DNA of 64,000 bases from an uncultured Spirochaetota bacterium (GTDB lineage Bacteria > Spirochaetota > Brachyspiria > Brachyspirales > Brachyspiraceae). Location: the NCBI GenBank assembly GCA_944390575.1, contig CALXQJ010000002.1, forward strand, positions 1 through 64,000, in the 5' to 3' direction. Under the pieces are notes generated by a model. It did not search any database and had not been told where the DNA came from. It was given only the letters and a program-made list of their open reading frames with translations. A program made the position numbers and the translations under genes. Positions 45,992 to 55,861 of the stretch are shown piece after piece (the first letter of the stretch is position 1; each line of letters opens with the position of its first letter).

Positions 45992-48613
45992 TTAGTAGAA
46001 AGGATGATTCATAGTAAATGCTATACCCCATCCACGTCCAAGCCAAGCACCTAAAGGTGAGAAAGTATCGCCTTCAAAATCTTGTATCCCCTTACCAAAT
46101 CCAACATCATCTTTATTATATACAAATCTCTTAGCAAAGTAAAATCTTATATTAAATATAGGTATTGTTAATCTTACCCCAAAACCTACAGAGTACATAT
46201 ACTGAGAAGGGTCAAATATATCAGCAACATTCATAAATTGAGAAGGATAATTCTTAGCATCTCCAGTTTCATTAAATCCAGTACTATCAGGTAGCCATAA
46301 TTGTCCAGCATCTAAGAAAGTAACAAACCCAAGTGTTTTAGGTATAATAGGTATACGCATCTCAGCAAAGAAACGCACTTTAGCACGACCATAACTCCAA
46401 GAATCTAAACTATCTCCAGAGCTTGATTGCATATCATAAGTAGATAATCCTCTATTTTTTTTAAATATAGTATATTTAGAAGTATCCCAACCACGAACAT
46501 CTTCAAAAGGATTAAGATAGTATAATACATCCGCATCATTTCTAATATCAAGTCCAGGTATACCAATAATTTGCCCAACTTCACCATAAAGTGCAAATGA
46601 TAACCAATCTGTAGCAGGTACAGCAAGAAATCCTGTAGCATTAAGTCTCATAAGCTGTGTATGATTAAAGTAAAAATCTACAGTCCCTCTTAAGAAACTA
46701 CCCTTAGTAGGGTTTAAGTAGTCATTTCTACTATCTCTCAATAATGAGTATGAAACAATAAATGTTGTAAACCAATCACTTTCCCATCTATTAAAGCTAC
46801 CATCATCTTTATTTATTCTGTGAGTTAAATATTTTTTAATATCATTAAGTACATGATCAGGACCTGCATCGCTTGCACCTTGATCGTGCCACTGCATATA
46901 TTGTTGTACTATAGTATCAAAAGTTAAGAAAGTAGAGTAGTAATCAGCAAAATAATATCCAAGTCTAACAATACCTTCAAAACCATGTCTTGTATAATAT
47001 GAATACTTAGGAAGACCAAAATCTCCAGTACCTATAACATCCCCTGTATTAATATCTTCATAGAAGTATGATAAATCTAAACCAAGATATACAGGTAAAT
47101 TTAATAAGTATGGTTCAGCAAAGTTAAATGCTATACGCTTTTGTGTTTGTCCATACTCTCCACTTACTCCTATTTGAAGTCCACGTCCTAAGAAATTCTG
47201 CTCACGTATAGATGCAAAAGCTTTGAATCCAGATCCAGTAGAGAAACCACCACCACCAGATACCATAGCACTTCTACCATCTTGTACATTAAGAACAAGC
47301 TCCATAAGTCCTTCAGCAGAACCAGGCTTTACATTAATATTAATATTTTCAAAGAATTGAGTATTATAAAGTCTCTCTTGTATTCTTTGAATTTTAGCAG
47401 AATTAAATATTTCTCCAGGTTTAATATCTATATATCTTTGTATAACAAAATCTTTAGTTTTTGTATTTCCCTCTATAGTGATATTTTCAATATGTGCTTT
47501 ATCATTTTCTATAATATCATACATTATATTTACTATCTTATTATCTTCATTTACTGTGATTATAGGTATAACTTGCCTAAATATATATCCTCTCTCTGAG
47601 TATTTATTTTGTATACCTTGATAGTCTGACATATGATATGTATAATTATATAGAGCACCTTTTTTACTTTTTAAGTCTCTTTGTATATTGTCTGAAGGAA
47701 TAATAATATTACCTTTAAAAGAAATATCTCCAAAGTAGTATTTTTCACCTTCAGTGATGTAAATATCTATTATTAAATCTTGTTCATTTTTGATTTGAGC
47801 ATCTCGCCATTGATATGTAAATTTAACATTATCTACTTTAGCTTTATAATATCCTCTATCAGCATAATATTTTACTATCTTAGCTTTATCTTCTTCAAAT
47901 TTAAACTCATTAAATTTTCCAAGAGAAAGAAAACCATTTTCCTTTGTACTCATCTGTCTTTTAAGTTCATTAGCAGAAAAATGTGTATTCCCGTGAAAAC
48001 GAATAAAAGCAACCTTAACCTCATTACCCTCTACAATATTCATTTCTATTAATACTTCAGAAGTATTCTTATTTTCTATTACCTTAGGTTCTACGTATGC
48101 CTTTAAATAACCTTTATCCTGATAGTTTGTAATAATATAATTTACAGCATCATTTAATTTTTGTGGTATATAAGGATCTCCAGGCTTTAATACAGACTTT
48201 ATAGTATCATTTAATGCTGTTTTTGTAAGTCTTTTATTTCCAATATATTCTATATCCTTAACTATAAATCTTTCAGCTACAACAATATTAAGAATAACAC
48301 CATTACCTTCTCTTTGTACATCTATTGCTACTCTGTCAAAAGACTGTGTTCCAAATAGACTTTTTACAGCATTATTAATTTCTGTTCTATTAAATTTTTG
48401 ACCTGCTTTGATAGGGAAATTATTTTTTATTTGATCTTTTGTTAATCTTGTTTCACCAACTACATTAATATCTTTTATTTCTAAACCTTCATATATTGCT
48501 ACATTAGTTGCTTTTTTTAAATTTTCAAAGTCACTTTCTGCACCTATAAGAAAAGTTATAGATAGTACGAAAATAGACAATAAAATAATTAAATGCTTTT
48601 TAATGAGAAACAT
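45992..48613 (-). CDS. bamA: Outer-membrane assembly factor BamA
   Basis: BamA inserts beta-barrel proteins into the outer membrane. I place the start at the ATG 48611-48613, preceded by GGTGGAG six bases upstream and overlapping the tamB stop as TAATG; a longer form starting at 48625 lacks such a site. This gives 873 residues: signal peptide, five POTRA domains (about 45-425), then the barrel (about 440-873). Barrel landmarks include GGGGFSTGSGFKAFASIREQNFLGRG and GGxGxG-rich turns. The C-terminus ends in MNHPFY with aromatic residues as in barrel proteins. It follows tamB and precedes ompH and lpxD. Confidence 0.95.
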   Translation of the reverse strand: MFLIKKHLIILLSIFVLSITFLIGAESDFENLKKATNVAIYEGLEIKDINVVGETRLTKDQIKNNFPIKAGQKFNRTEINNAVKSLFGTQSFDRVAIDVQREGNGVILNIVVAERFIVKDIEYIGNKRLTKTALNDTIKSVLKPGDPYIPQKLNDAVNYIITNYQDKGYLKAYVEPKVIENKNTSEVLIEMNIVEGNEVKVAFIRFHGNTHFSANELKRQMSTKENGFLSLGKFNEFKFEEDKAKIVKYYADRGYYKAKVDNVKFTYQWRDAQIKNEQDLIIDIYITEGEKYYFGDISFKGNIIIPSDNIQRDLKSKKGALYNYTYHMSDYQGIQNKYSERGYIFRQVIPIITVNEDNKIVNIMYDIIENDKAHIENITIEGNTKTKDFVIQRYIDIKPGEIFNSAKIQRIQERLYNTQFFENININVKPGSAEGLMELVLNVQDGRSAMVSGGGGFSTGSGFKAFASIREQNFLGRGLQIGVSGEYGQTQKRIAFNFAEPYLLNLPVYLGLDLSYFYEDINTGDVIGTGDFGLPKYSYYTRHGFEGIVRLGYYFADYYSTFLTFDTIVQQYMQWHDQGASDAGPDHVLNDIKKYLTHRINKDDGSFNRWESDWFTTFIVSYSLLRDSRNDYLNPTKGSFLRGTVDFYFNHTQLMRLNATGFLAVPATDWLSFALYGEVGQIIGIPGLDIRNDADVLYYLNPFEDVRGWDTSKYTIFKKNRGLSTYDMQSSSGDSLDSWSYGRAKVRFFAEMRIPIIPKTLGFVTFLDAGQLWLPDSTGFNETGDAKNYPSQFMNVADIFDPSQYMYSVGFGVRLTIPIFNIRFYFAKRFVYNKDDVGFGKGIQDFEGDTFSPLGAWLGRGWGIAFTMNHPFY

Positions 48614-51600
48614 TAAAATCTCCACCGAGTAACAATATTAAATTCCTGCCCTGTTTCTATAATATTGAAAGGATTTATTTTATACTCAAATACAAAATTT
48701 GCAAGTTTGTAATTTTTTAAAAGAGAAACCTCAAATCCAAACTGATGGTCAAAATAATAAGCATCAGCAGGCTTACCTAAAATATTAGGGATAGAAGGGT
48801 CATTTACTCTATATGTAACATCATACTTAATATATAAATACTTAGAGACATATTTACCTATACCAACACTAGTATTATCCCAAACAGAAGCTGCTGTTAA
48901 TGAATTATTATTTGAAAATATAAGGTTATTTACTACAGTAGGGTTTAATGTGATATAGTCTATATCTAAAAATTGACGAACCCATCTTTCTACTGGTCTT
49001 AATACTGTACTTCTTAATATTAAATCACTATAATTTAATATTAATTGCTGGGATTGTTCTTGATTTATACTATTATTTAGAGTTGATGTACTTTCTACGT
49101 ATGCTTGATTATCTCTATTTCCAAATGTTCCTTGAGGAATTCCTGCTAATTGATTTACTTGATACTGTCCTAATGCTGGAACCGTATAGAACTTTACAGG
49201 CGTTATACCACTATTATCTGGTGTTAGTAGTTGTGATAGTCTAGCATCCATCTCCATATATAAAGTAACACTTTCGCCTGCACTATTATTTTCAAAGGAA
49301 TTAGCATTATTAATACTAGTAGTGCTTGGATAGTATTTTTTATATGAAAATGCTGTTGCTGTTATTATAGGATCTACACTGTTAACCGTAGGAAATGTTA
49401 CATTACCATTTTCTATTTGATATATATTTTGCAGATAGTATATATTTCCTCTATTAAATTCTATAGTACCAGCTAATTCTAATCCATTCTCTAAGGTATT
49501 AAATACTTGCATCTTGGCACCTTCTTCTAAATAAACATCTCCAACCAAATTATGAGTAACTCTAACTTGTTGCCAAGCCTCTATTAAAAAGTCCCAATAT
49601 ACTTTACTAATAAGACCATATACATGTTGCTTATATGTACTTTGATTTGCAAATCCTAATTGTACATCCGATTTCATTAAAGTTAGAATACCACCTATTC
49701 TTGGAGATTCTAAATTTCCGCCTACAGTAATATCTACATGTAGAGGGCCTTTAATTTTTAGTAGTGTAAGATCTATATCTCCATTTAAAAGCCCTAATTG
49801 TTCATCCGATGAAAGTAGATCAAAAGACATATAGTTTATTTTATTTTTAAATAATTCAGCATTTCCAGATATGGTTAGATTTTTTTTGCCTCTGTATGTA
49901 AAAGATAAGTTATTAATATTAAAATCATGTCCTTCAAAGTTTAAGTCTACAATAGTCTCATCAAATACATCAGAGAAATATATCATTTTTACCTTTCTAC
50001 CATGCCCTAAAAAACGTCCTGTAATAGCTAAATCATCTAAATCACCGTGTAATTTAGCGTATAGGGTATATGGTTTATCATTTACTATGAAGTTTGTAGG
50101 AGAGGATTGTATTTCTGTAAATAGAGTGTTGAATATTTCAAATACTTCTACATTTAATTTACTTGATGTTAATAATATATCTACATCTTCTTTTCTATTT
50201 TTATTAATATCTCCACTAATATTTAGTATATCATAATAATCATATTTATATACTAAATCTGCTATTGTATTTCTATCTTCTTTGTATATTTTACCCTTAA
50301 TACCATGGGGTTTTGTATTTTTGAATTCTATAGAATCATTAGTGTTTTTTGTAATTAAAGTACCAAAAGCAGGTAATGTTCTTTTATTAACTTTAATAGG
50401 TGTAGTATTTATTCTATATTCACTTCTACCATCTGCTAAACTTCTCATATTATAACTTATTTTTCCATTGAATGTACTTAAGAAAAATAAATCATTTACT
50501 TCTATTTCCATATTATGCAGATCTTTAGAAAAGTATGCTTTTTCTATTTTTACTTGCTGAGGTTTTTTTAATGGATTTGATATTGAAAAGCCATTAGCAC
50601 CTGTTTTTGTCATTAGTACATTTTTTAATTCTAATTCATCTTTTTTATAAACACCACTTAATTCTATATTATATCTCTCACCTATAACTTCAAAATCTTT
50701 AATATTAAGATTATCTAAATATACAACAGGGCTATTAAAAGATCCTATAATAGTAGTATTTGCAGATAGTATACCATATAAACCACCACCTATTGTGAAG
50801 TTAAAAGGTAAGTCTAATGCTGTCATCTTACCATATATATTATCCTTATTAATAGAAGCATCTATAACAAGTACTCCATCATTATCTATATCTCTTAAAG
50901 CTGCATTAAATTTATTAATACCATCAGATACATTTAATTTTCCCTCACCAACAACTCTATTGTCTCCATAATCCAATATTATATTAGTAAACATGATATT
51001 ATTATTATTTGTAAGTTCAAATTGAGTATTAAGAGTAAATACTGGTGAAATGGTTTTATTAGCTTTTATATCTCCATGTACATATATAGGCTTATTATTT
51101 TGATTATTAATATCTATATTTGCACTAAAAATAATATCTTGATACTTTAACTCTTTAGGTGTTTTTATATTTATATTAAATATTCCATTTGTTTGTATAT
51201 TTCCTTTTACTTCTAATTCTTCATTTTCTGTATTTACGTATAGTGATATATTATCTTGATTTTTTATAGTAAATCCATTTACTTTATAGTCTCCAACAGG
51301 AGTTATAATATCTCCACTCATCTTTACATTAAACTTATTATCATAGTCAATATTAGCCTTAGCATTAATTTCATCTTTATCTGATAGCTTATAATATACA
51401 TTATTAATATCTATTTTATTATTATAAATATCAGCACTAAGTTTCATTAGATATTCTTCTGTATATATCTTCTTAGAAGCCACATCTATACTATGAATAT
51501 GTCCTTTTCCAGAAGTATACATCTCATTACTCATTGTATAATTAATATTTAATGAAGAGAGATTATCTATAGGGTTTTGTCCAAGTGCTACTATAAATAT

Positions 51601-53073
51601 TTCTTGAGGTATATCTCCTGATGCTTTTGCTATAATAGGGGTTGTTTTGTCTAATGATATATCTATTTTTAGTGGATTGTCATATAAATTTACTATTTGA
51701 TTTATTTTTATATTTTTATCTTTCTTATTATATCTTATATTCCAAGCTAATTGATTTTGAAGACTATTAAGATAGCTTAGAGTGTGTATTGTAAATAAAG
51801 AACTATATTCATTATCATTGTTTCTTAATGGTCTTAAACTCATTCTTGATGATAGTTTATTATCACCTAACTCTATATTTCTAATATTTAAATTTGCTCT
51901 TGAGGCATATATATTTGTTGTTGGTATAGATGCATTTGCTATAATATTTCCGTTAAATAATTCTATCATTGCATTTGATAATACTATATTATTATTTGTT
52001 AAGTATGCATCTAATACTGCAAAGAATAATTTATCTCTTGCTTTTAGATTAAAGTCTAGAGATAAGTCTTTTTCTTTTGAGTATTCTCCACTAAAATTTA
52101 TAGTTGCATACTGAAATGAATTTACAGTATTACTAATAGTTTGTATTATTTGATTATCTAATTTTATTACGTTATATATAATAGGAGTATCTAAAACTAT
52201 ATTAAGTATTTTTGATATAGCATCCTTATCTATATTTAGATCAATAGCCTCAAAGTTTAATTTATTATCACTATATGTGTATAATGCATTAAATATTTCA
52301 GAATTATCAGTATCTCTATATATATTTGCAGTTGCTGTATTAAAATCATTTGTTATATTAATATCATATTCAAATAAATTTCTATTATTATCATACCCTT
52401 TTATTGTAGATTTTAAATTAGATATATTAGTATCACTTTCTATTAAAAACTTAATTGTTGTATCATCTGGTATATTTATGCTATAGTTAATAAAATATTT
52501 TTTTGTTTGAAAGTTTGCTGTAAACTCATCTAATGATACTATAGTTTTTCTGTCATTATTATCTTTTATTTCACTGATAAAGTTATTAATATGCACTCTT
52601 TTATCATAGAGTGATGTAGATATAATTTTTATAATTTCTCTAAACTCATTAGCAGTTATGGAGCTACTATTTCCTGTATCTATATTTAATATACTCCTAT
52701 CAAAATATACAGGATAAAAATATGCACTATTAATATTAATATCACTAATAAGATTTATTATATTTCTATTCTTAATTAATCTTAAAGGATTGATTCTAAT
52801 AGAAGCTTTATCTAAAAAAAAGAAATTATTTTTATTATTATTCTTAGAATATAGTTTTATATTATCAAGTACAATATATAACTTGTATGATATATTAATA
52901 TCCTCTATATATACATTAACAGGAGATGATTTATTTATATATTCTATAATATTATCTAAGTACTTCTGTTTATTTACTATAACTATAGATATACTAATAA
53001 TAGTAGGTAGAAAAAAAGCTATCAAGGTAGATACTATATATAGTTTAAAGTGAGAGTGCTTTTTATAACGCAC
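48613..53073 (-). CDS. tamB: TamB-type translocation/assembly or lipid-transport protein
   Basis: This 1486-residue inner-membrane-anchored protein starts at GTG, with GGAGG eight bases upstream. One membrane segment (about 12-32) is followed by long beta-strand repeats typical of AsmA/TamB proteins, thought to form a groove that carries lipids or helps outer-membrane protein assembly. The C-terminal TamB domain (about 1140-1486) includes GDVYLEEGAKMQVFNTLENGLELAGTIEFNRGNIYYLQNIYQIENGNVTF and DPIITATA. The downstream bamA starts at its stop codon, so the two are translationally coupled. Genomes with no tamA often pair TamB with BamA, which fits this layout. Confidence 0.9.
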   Translation of the reverse strand: MRYKKHSHFKLYIVSTLIAFFLPTIISISIVIVNKQKYLDNIIEYINKSSPVNVYIEDINISYKLYIVLDNIKLYSKNNNKNNFFFLDKASIRINPLRLIKNRNIINLISDININSAYFYPVYFDRSILNIDTGNSSSITANEFREIIKIISTSLYDKRVHINNFISEIKDNNDRKTIVSLDEFTANFQTKKYFINYSINIPDDTTIKFLIESDTNISNLKSTIKGYDNNRNLFEYDINITNDFNTATANIYRDTDNSEIFNALYTYSDNKLNFEAIDLNIDKDAISKILNIVLDTPIIYNVIKLDNQIIQTISNTVNSFQYATINFSGEYSKEKDLSLDFNLKARDKLFFAVLDAYLTNNNIVLSNAMIELFNGNIIANASIPTTNIYASRANLNIRNIELGDNKLSSRMSLRPLRNNDNEYSSLFTIHTLSYLNSLQNQLAWNIRYNKKDKNIKINQIVNLYDNPLKIDISLDKTTPIIAKASGDIPQEIFIVALGQNPIDNLSSLNINYTMSNEMYTSGKGHIHSIDVASKKIYTEEYLMKLSADIYNNKIDINNVYYKLSDKDEINAKANIDYDNKFNVKMSGDIITPVGDYKVNGFTIKNQDNISLYVNTENEELEVKGNIQTNGIFNINIKTPKELKYQDIIFSANIDINNQNNKPIYVHGDIKANKTISPVFTLNTQFELTNNNNIMFTNIILDYGDNRVVGEGKLNVSDGINKFNAALRDIDNDGVLVIDASINKDNIYGKMTALDLPFNFTIGGGLYGILSANTTIIGSFNSPVVYLDNLNIKDFEVIGERYNIELSGVYKKDELELKNVLMTKTGANGFSISNPLKKPQQVKIEKAYFSKDLHNMEIEVNDLFFLSTFNGKISYNMRSLADGRSEYRINTTPIKVNKRTLPAFGTLITKNTNDSIEFKNTKPHGIKGKIYKEDRNTIADLVYKYDYYDILNISGDINKNRKEDVDILLTSSKLNVEVFEIFNTLFTEIQSSPTNFIVNDKPYTLYAKLHGDLDDLAITGRFLGHGRKVKMIYFSDVFDETIVDLNFEGHDFNINNLSFTYRGKKNLTISGNAELFKNKINYMSFDLLSSDEQLGLLNGDIDLTLLKIKGPLHVDITVGGNLESPRIGGILTLMKSDVQLGFANQSTYKQHVYGLISKVYWDFLIEAWQQVRVTHNLVGDVYLEEGAKMQVFNTLENGLELAGTIEFNRGNIYYLQNIYQIENGNVTFPTVNSVDPIITATAFSYKKYYPSTTSINNANSFENNSAGESVTLYMEMDARLSQLLTPDNSGITPVKFYTVPALGQYQVNQLAGIPQGTFGNRDNQAYVESTSTLNNSINQEQSQQLILNYSDLILRSTVLRPVERWVRQFLDIDYITLNPTVVNNLIFSNNNSLTAASVWDNTSVGIGKYVSKYLYIKYDVTYRVNDPSIPNILGKPADAYYFDHQFGFEVSLLKNYKLANFVFEYKINPFNIIETGQEFNIVTRWRF

Positions 53074-53438
53074 TCAAAGTCCTCCATAAGTTATAGTTAT
53101 AATCTAAAACATTAAATAGTCATAATATGTAATATATCGGATATTTATAAACTATAATATTATAACTTATTTCATTTTATAAATACAATATTTTTTTATT
53201 AATTATTAATATATATAAGTACACTCTATTACTTTATATAACTTTTTTACTCTTAAGTTATTTTCATATATTCTACTATATAGTTTTTAATATATTAAAT
53301 AATATATTTTAGTAATAATTCCTTATCTATATTTTTTATTTAAAATAAAAACCTATTTATATAAGAATCAATATTTAAAATTTATTTATCTTATATAAAT
53401 AGGTTTATTTGTTTTCAAAAACAATCAGTATATAAATA
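53074..53438. other. 365-bp AT-rich gap between tamB and the PTS gene
   Basis: No open frame or RNA gene is visible. It holds the ribosome-binding site and a tentative minus-strand tamB promoter (ATGACT at 53118-53123, 16 bp spacer, TATAAC at 53096-53101), then about 220 bp of plain AT-rich sequence, then the terminator of the PTS gene. Confidence 0.5.
53349..53406 (-). terminator. Terminator after the PTS permease gene
   Basis: Arms 53349-53366 and 53389-53406 are perfect 18-bp reverse complements (AAACCTATTTATATAAGA) around a 22-nt AT-rich loop. On the minus strand the stem is followed by TTATTTTA. It lies about 30 bp past the stop at 53439. Confidence 0.75.
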
Positions 53439-55082
53439 CTATTTTATATTATACTTTTGTTTTATTAAGTTTTTATAAACATCAGCTTGTGTACCATATA
53501 TAGCCTGAATACCTTTACCCATTCTAATAACTTTTTTAGCATTAAGATCATTCCAAGTATCATCATCTGCAACTTTAGTTTCATCTATTACAGTTACTCT
53601 AAGCCTTGTAATACAAGCATCTATATTTTCTATATTATCAACACCCCCAAGAGCAAGAACTATACTATCTATAATGCTATCATCTTGATTATTATTAGTA
53701 GTAGTGGCATTATCATTTTTTTCATTATAATCAGCTCTCTTGTATAGTTTTACTTCACTACCTTCACGACCAGGAGTAGCAAAATTAAATTTCATAATTA
53801 ATAATCTAAATACAAAATAATAAATAATAGAATAAACAGGTCCTAATATTAATATCCACTGATATGAAGTTTTAGATATACCCTGTAGTAGTCCAAAGAA
53901 TGTAAAATCTATAAGTCCTCTTGAGAATGTAATACCAACAGCAACATTTAATACATAAAGTATCATATATGCCAAACCTTCTAAAATAGCATGAACTACA
54001 TATAAAGCAGGTGCTATAAATAGGAATGTAAACTCTAAAGGTTCTGTAATACCAGTTAAAAATGAAGTTAAAGCTGCAGACAATAATATACCTTTAGCTT
54101 TATCTTTATTTTCTTTATCAGCAACTTGATACATAGCAAAAGCAGCAGCAGGAAGTCCAAACATCATAGGTAAAAAACCACCAGTCATAGTACGAGTAGC
54201 AGCTGCACTAAAGTGAGTTACTGTAGGATCAGCTAATTGAGCAAAGAATATTCTCTGTCCTCCAGCAATAAGTTGTCCTCCAACTTCCATTACACCACCA
54301 AGCTCAGTATACCAAAATAATGGATAAATAGCATGATGAAGACCAAATATATTTAATATTCTCATAGAAAAACCATAAAGAAATGTACCAATAGCACCAG
54401 TAGCAGCAAATAATTCTCCAGCTTTTACAATACCTCTAAAAATAGTAGGCCATATAAATGGAAATATAGCAGCAAGAGGAATAAATAATACCATAGTAAC
54501 AACAGCTACAAATCTATTTCCACTAAAGAATGCTAAGTAGTCAGGTAAAGTCTTATTTGAAAATCTATTTGTAATAAAAGCAGATAAAAGTCCACATACT
54601 ATACCACCAAAAACACCAGTTTGTAAAGTAAATATTCCAAGCTCTTTTGCAAATAAAGCAGCACGCCCAGCAGCCTCAGCATCGCTAAGTCCTTGAGACA
54701 TTAAATATGCCGCTGTAGTATTTTCAGGTGTATATCCTTGAAACTTTAATATTATACCTATCACAGTATGAAACAATAAAAAACCAACAACAGCAGATAA
54801 AGCAGCTGTTTCTTTATTCTTATCAGACATACCAATAGCAATACCAACAGCAAATAGTATAGGTAAATTAGCAAATACTAAAAGTCCAGCACTGAAAAAT
54901 AATACTAATATTTTATTAATAATAGTTCCATCTTGTAAAAAAGTAAGATTATATGTTTCTATTAGAGCAGGGCTTGTAAAAGCACCTCCTATTCCAAGTA
55001 GAATACCAGCCATTGGTAGTATAGCTATAGGTAGCATAAATGATCTACCTATTTTTTGTAATAATGCAAATGAGTTTTTCAC
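53439..55082 (-). CDS. PTS glucose/N-acetylglucosamine-type permease, IIC-IIB
   Basis: PTS permeases bring in a sugar while phosphorylating it. The 547-residue protein starts at GTG (AAGGA eight bases upstream). It has an EIIC domain with about ten membrane segments (1 to about 430; LPIAILPMAGILLGIGGAF, FGLHHAIYPLFWYTELGG, GITEPLEFTFLFIAP) and a C-terminal EIIB domain (about 470-547) with the phosphocysteine in NIDACITRLRVTV. EIIA is missing and must come from elsewhere. nanE directly upstream (27 bp) suggests an amino sugar such as N-acetylmannosamine or N-acetylglucosamine rather than glucose, but this is inference. Confidence 0.9.
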   Translation of the reverse strand: MKNSFALLQKIGRSFMLPIAILPMAGILLGIGGAFTSPALIETYNLTFLQDGTIINKILVLFFSAGLLVFANLPILFAVGIAIGMSDKNKETAALSAVVGFLLFHTVIGIILKFQGYTPENTTAAYLMSQGLSDAEAAGRAALFAKELGIFTLQTGVFGGIVCGLLSAFITNRFSNKTLPDYLAFFSGNRFVAVVTMVLFIPLAAIFPFIWPTIFRGIVKAGELFAATGAIGTFLYGFSMRILNIFGLHHAIYPLFWYTELGGVMEVGGQLIAGGQRIFFAQLADPTVTHFSAAATRTMTGGFLPMMFGLPAAAFAMYQVADKENKDKAKGILLSAALTSFLTGITEPLEFTFLFIAPALYVVHAILEGLAYMILYVLNVAVGITFSRGLIDFTFFGLLQGISKTSYQWILILGPVYSIIYYFVFRLLIMKFNFATPGREGSEVKLYKRADYNEKNDNATTTNNNQDDSIIDSIVLALGGVDNIENIDACITRLRVTVIDETKVADDDTWNDLNAKKVIRMGKGIQAIYGTQADVYKNLIKQKYNIK

Positions 55083-55109
55083 AATTTCATTCCTTTTTTA
55101 ATTTTAACA

Positions 55110-55790
55110 TCATATAGATTCTATAGCCCTAACAAACTTTTCTGCTATTTGCTTAGGTCGAGTAATAGCACCACCCACTACAACAGCAAAAGCTCCCATC
55201 TCTATAGCTTTTTTTGCTTTTTCAGGAGTATCAAGATTTCCTTCCCCAATAACAGGAATAGTGACATTTTTTAATACCTCAGATAATGTGCTAAGAGGAT
55301 CATTTCCTTTAGTATATTCTGTATATCCACATAAAGTAGTTCCCACTATATCTATACCAATATTTTGTGCATAAATAGCTTCTTCTACAGAAGAAATGTC
55401 ACCCATTATTAATTGATTAGGATATTTTGATTTTATACTTTTTACAAAATCTTCTAAAGATATATTATCAGGTCTCTCTCTCTTTGTAGCATCAATAGCT
55501 ATAATATCCACACCCTCATAAGCTAATTCTACAACTTCTTTAATAGTAGGAGTTATATACACATTACACTCACCATAAACTCTTTTTATAATACCAATAA
55601 TAGGTAATTTTGTATTAAGTTTAATTTCTTTTATATCAGAAACAGTATTAGCTCTAATACCACCAGCATTTGCTTGAGTTGCAGCTAATGCCATTCTTCC
55701 CATAATAAAAGAACTATGAAGTGGCTCATCCTCCAATGCCTGACAGGATACTATCAGTTTTCCCTTAATTTTATTTAACACTTCACTCAT
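55110..55790 (-). CDS. nanE: N-acetylmannosamine-6-phosphate 2-epimerase NanE
   Basis: NanE converts N-acetylmannosamine 6-phosphate to N-acetylglucosamine 6-phosphate in sialic acid or ManNAc use. The 226-residue TIM-barrel protein has [60 protein letters not shown], and the phosphate-binding [33 protein letters not shown], all family features. GGAG is upstream, somewhat far from the ATG. It is just ahead of the PTS gene, so imported ManNAc-6-P would feed it. No sialic acid lyase or nanK is in the window. Confidence 0.95.
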   Translation of the reverse strand: MSEVLNKIKGKLIVSCQALEDEPLHSSFIMGRMALAATQANAGGIRANTVSDIKEIKLNTKLPIIGIIKRVYGECNVYITPTIKEVVELAYEGVDIIAIDATKRERPDNISLEDFVKSIKSKYPNQLIMGDISSVEEAIYAQNIGIDIVGTTLCGYTEYTKGNDPLSTLSEVLKNVTIPVIGEGNLDTPEKAKKAIEMGAFAVVVGGAITRPKQIAEKFVRAIESI

Positions 55791-55861
55791 AAATTATATT
55801 TCTCCATTGTATTATATATTATTAAGTATATTTCTTTTTACTTAAAATTCAAAACCTAAAA

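Noticed and set aside
48614-48625. Longer start for bamA
   Set aside because: The ATG at 48613 has GGTGGAG upstream and overlaps the tamB stop as TAATG; the longer form has no ribosome-binding site.
53074-53438. Possible RNA gene or attachment site in the gap before tamB
   Set aside because: There is no tRNA-like fold, no direct repeats flanking a segment, and the only strong structure is the terminator at 53349-53406.
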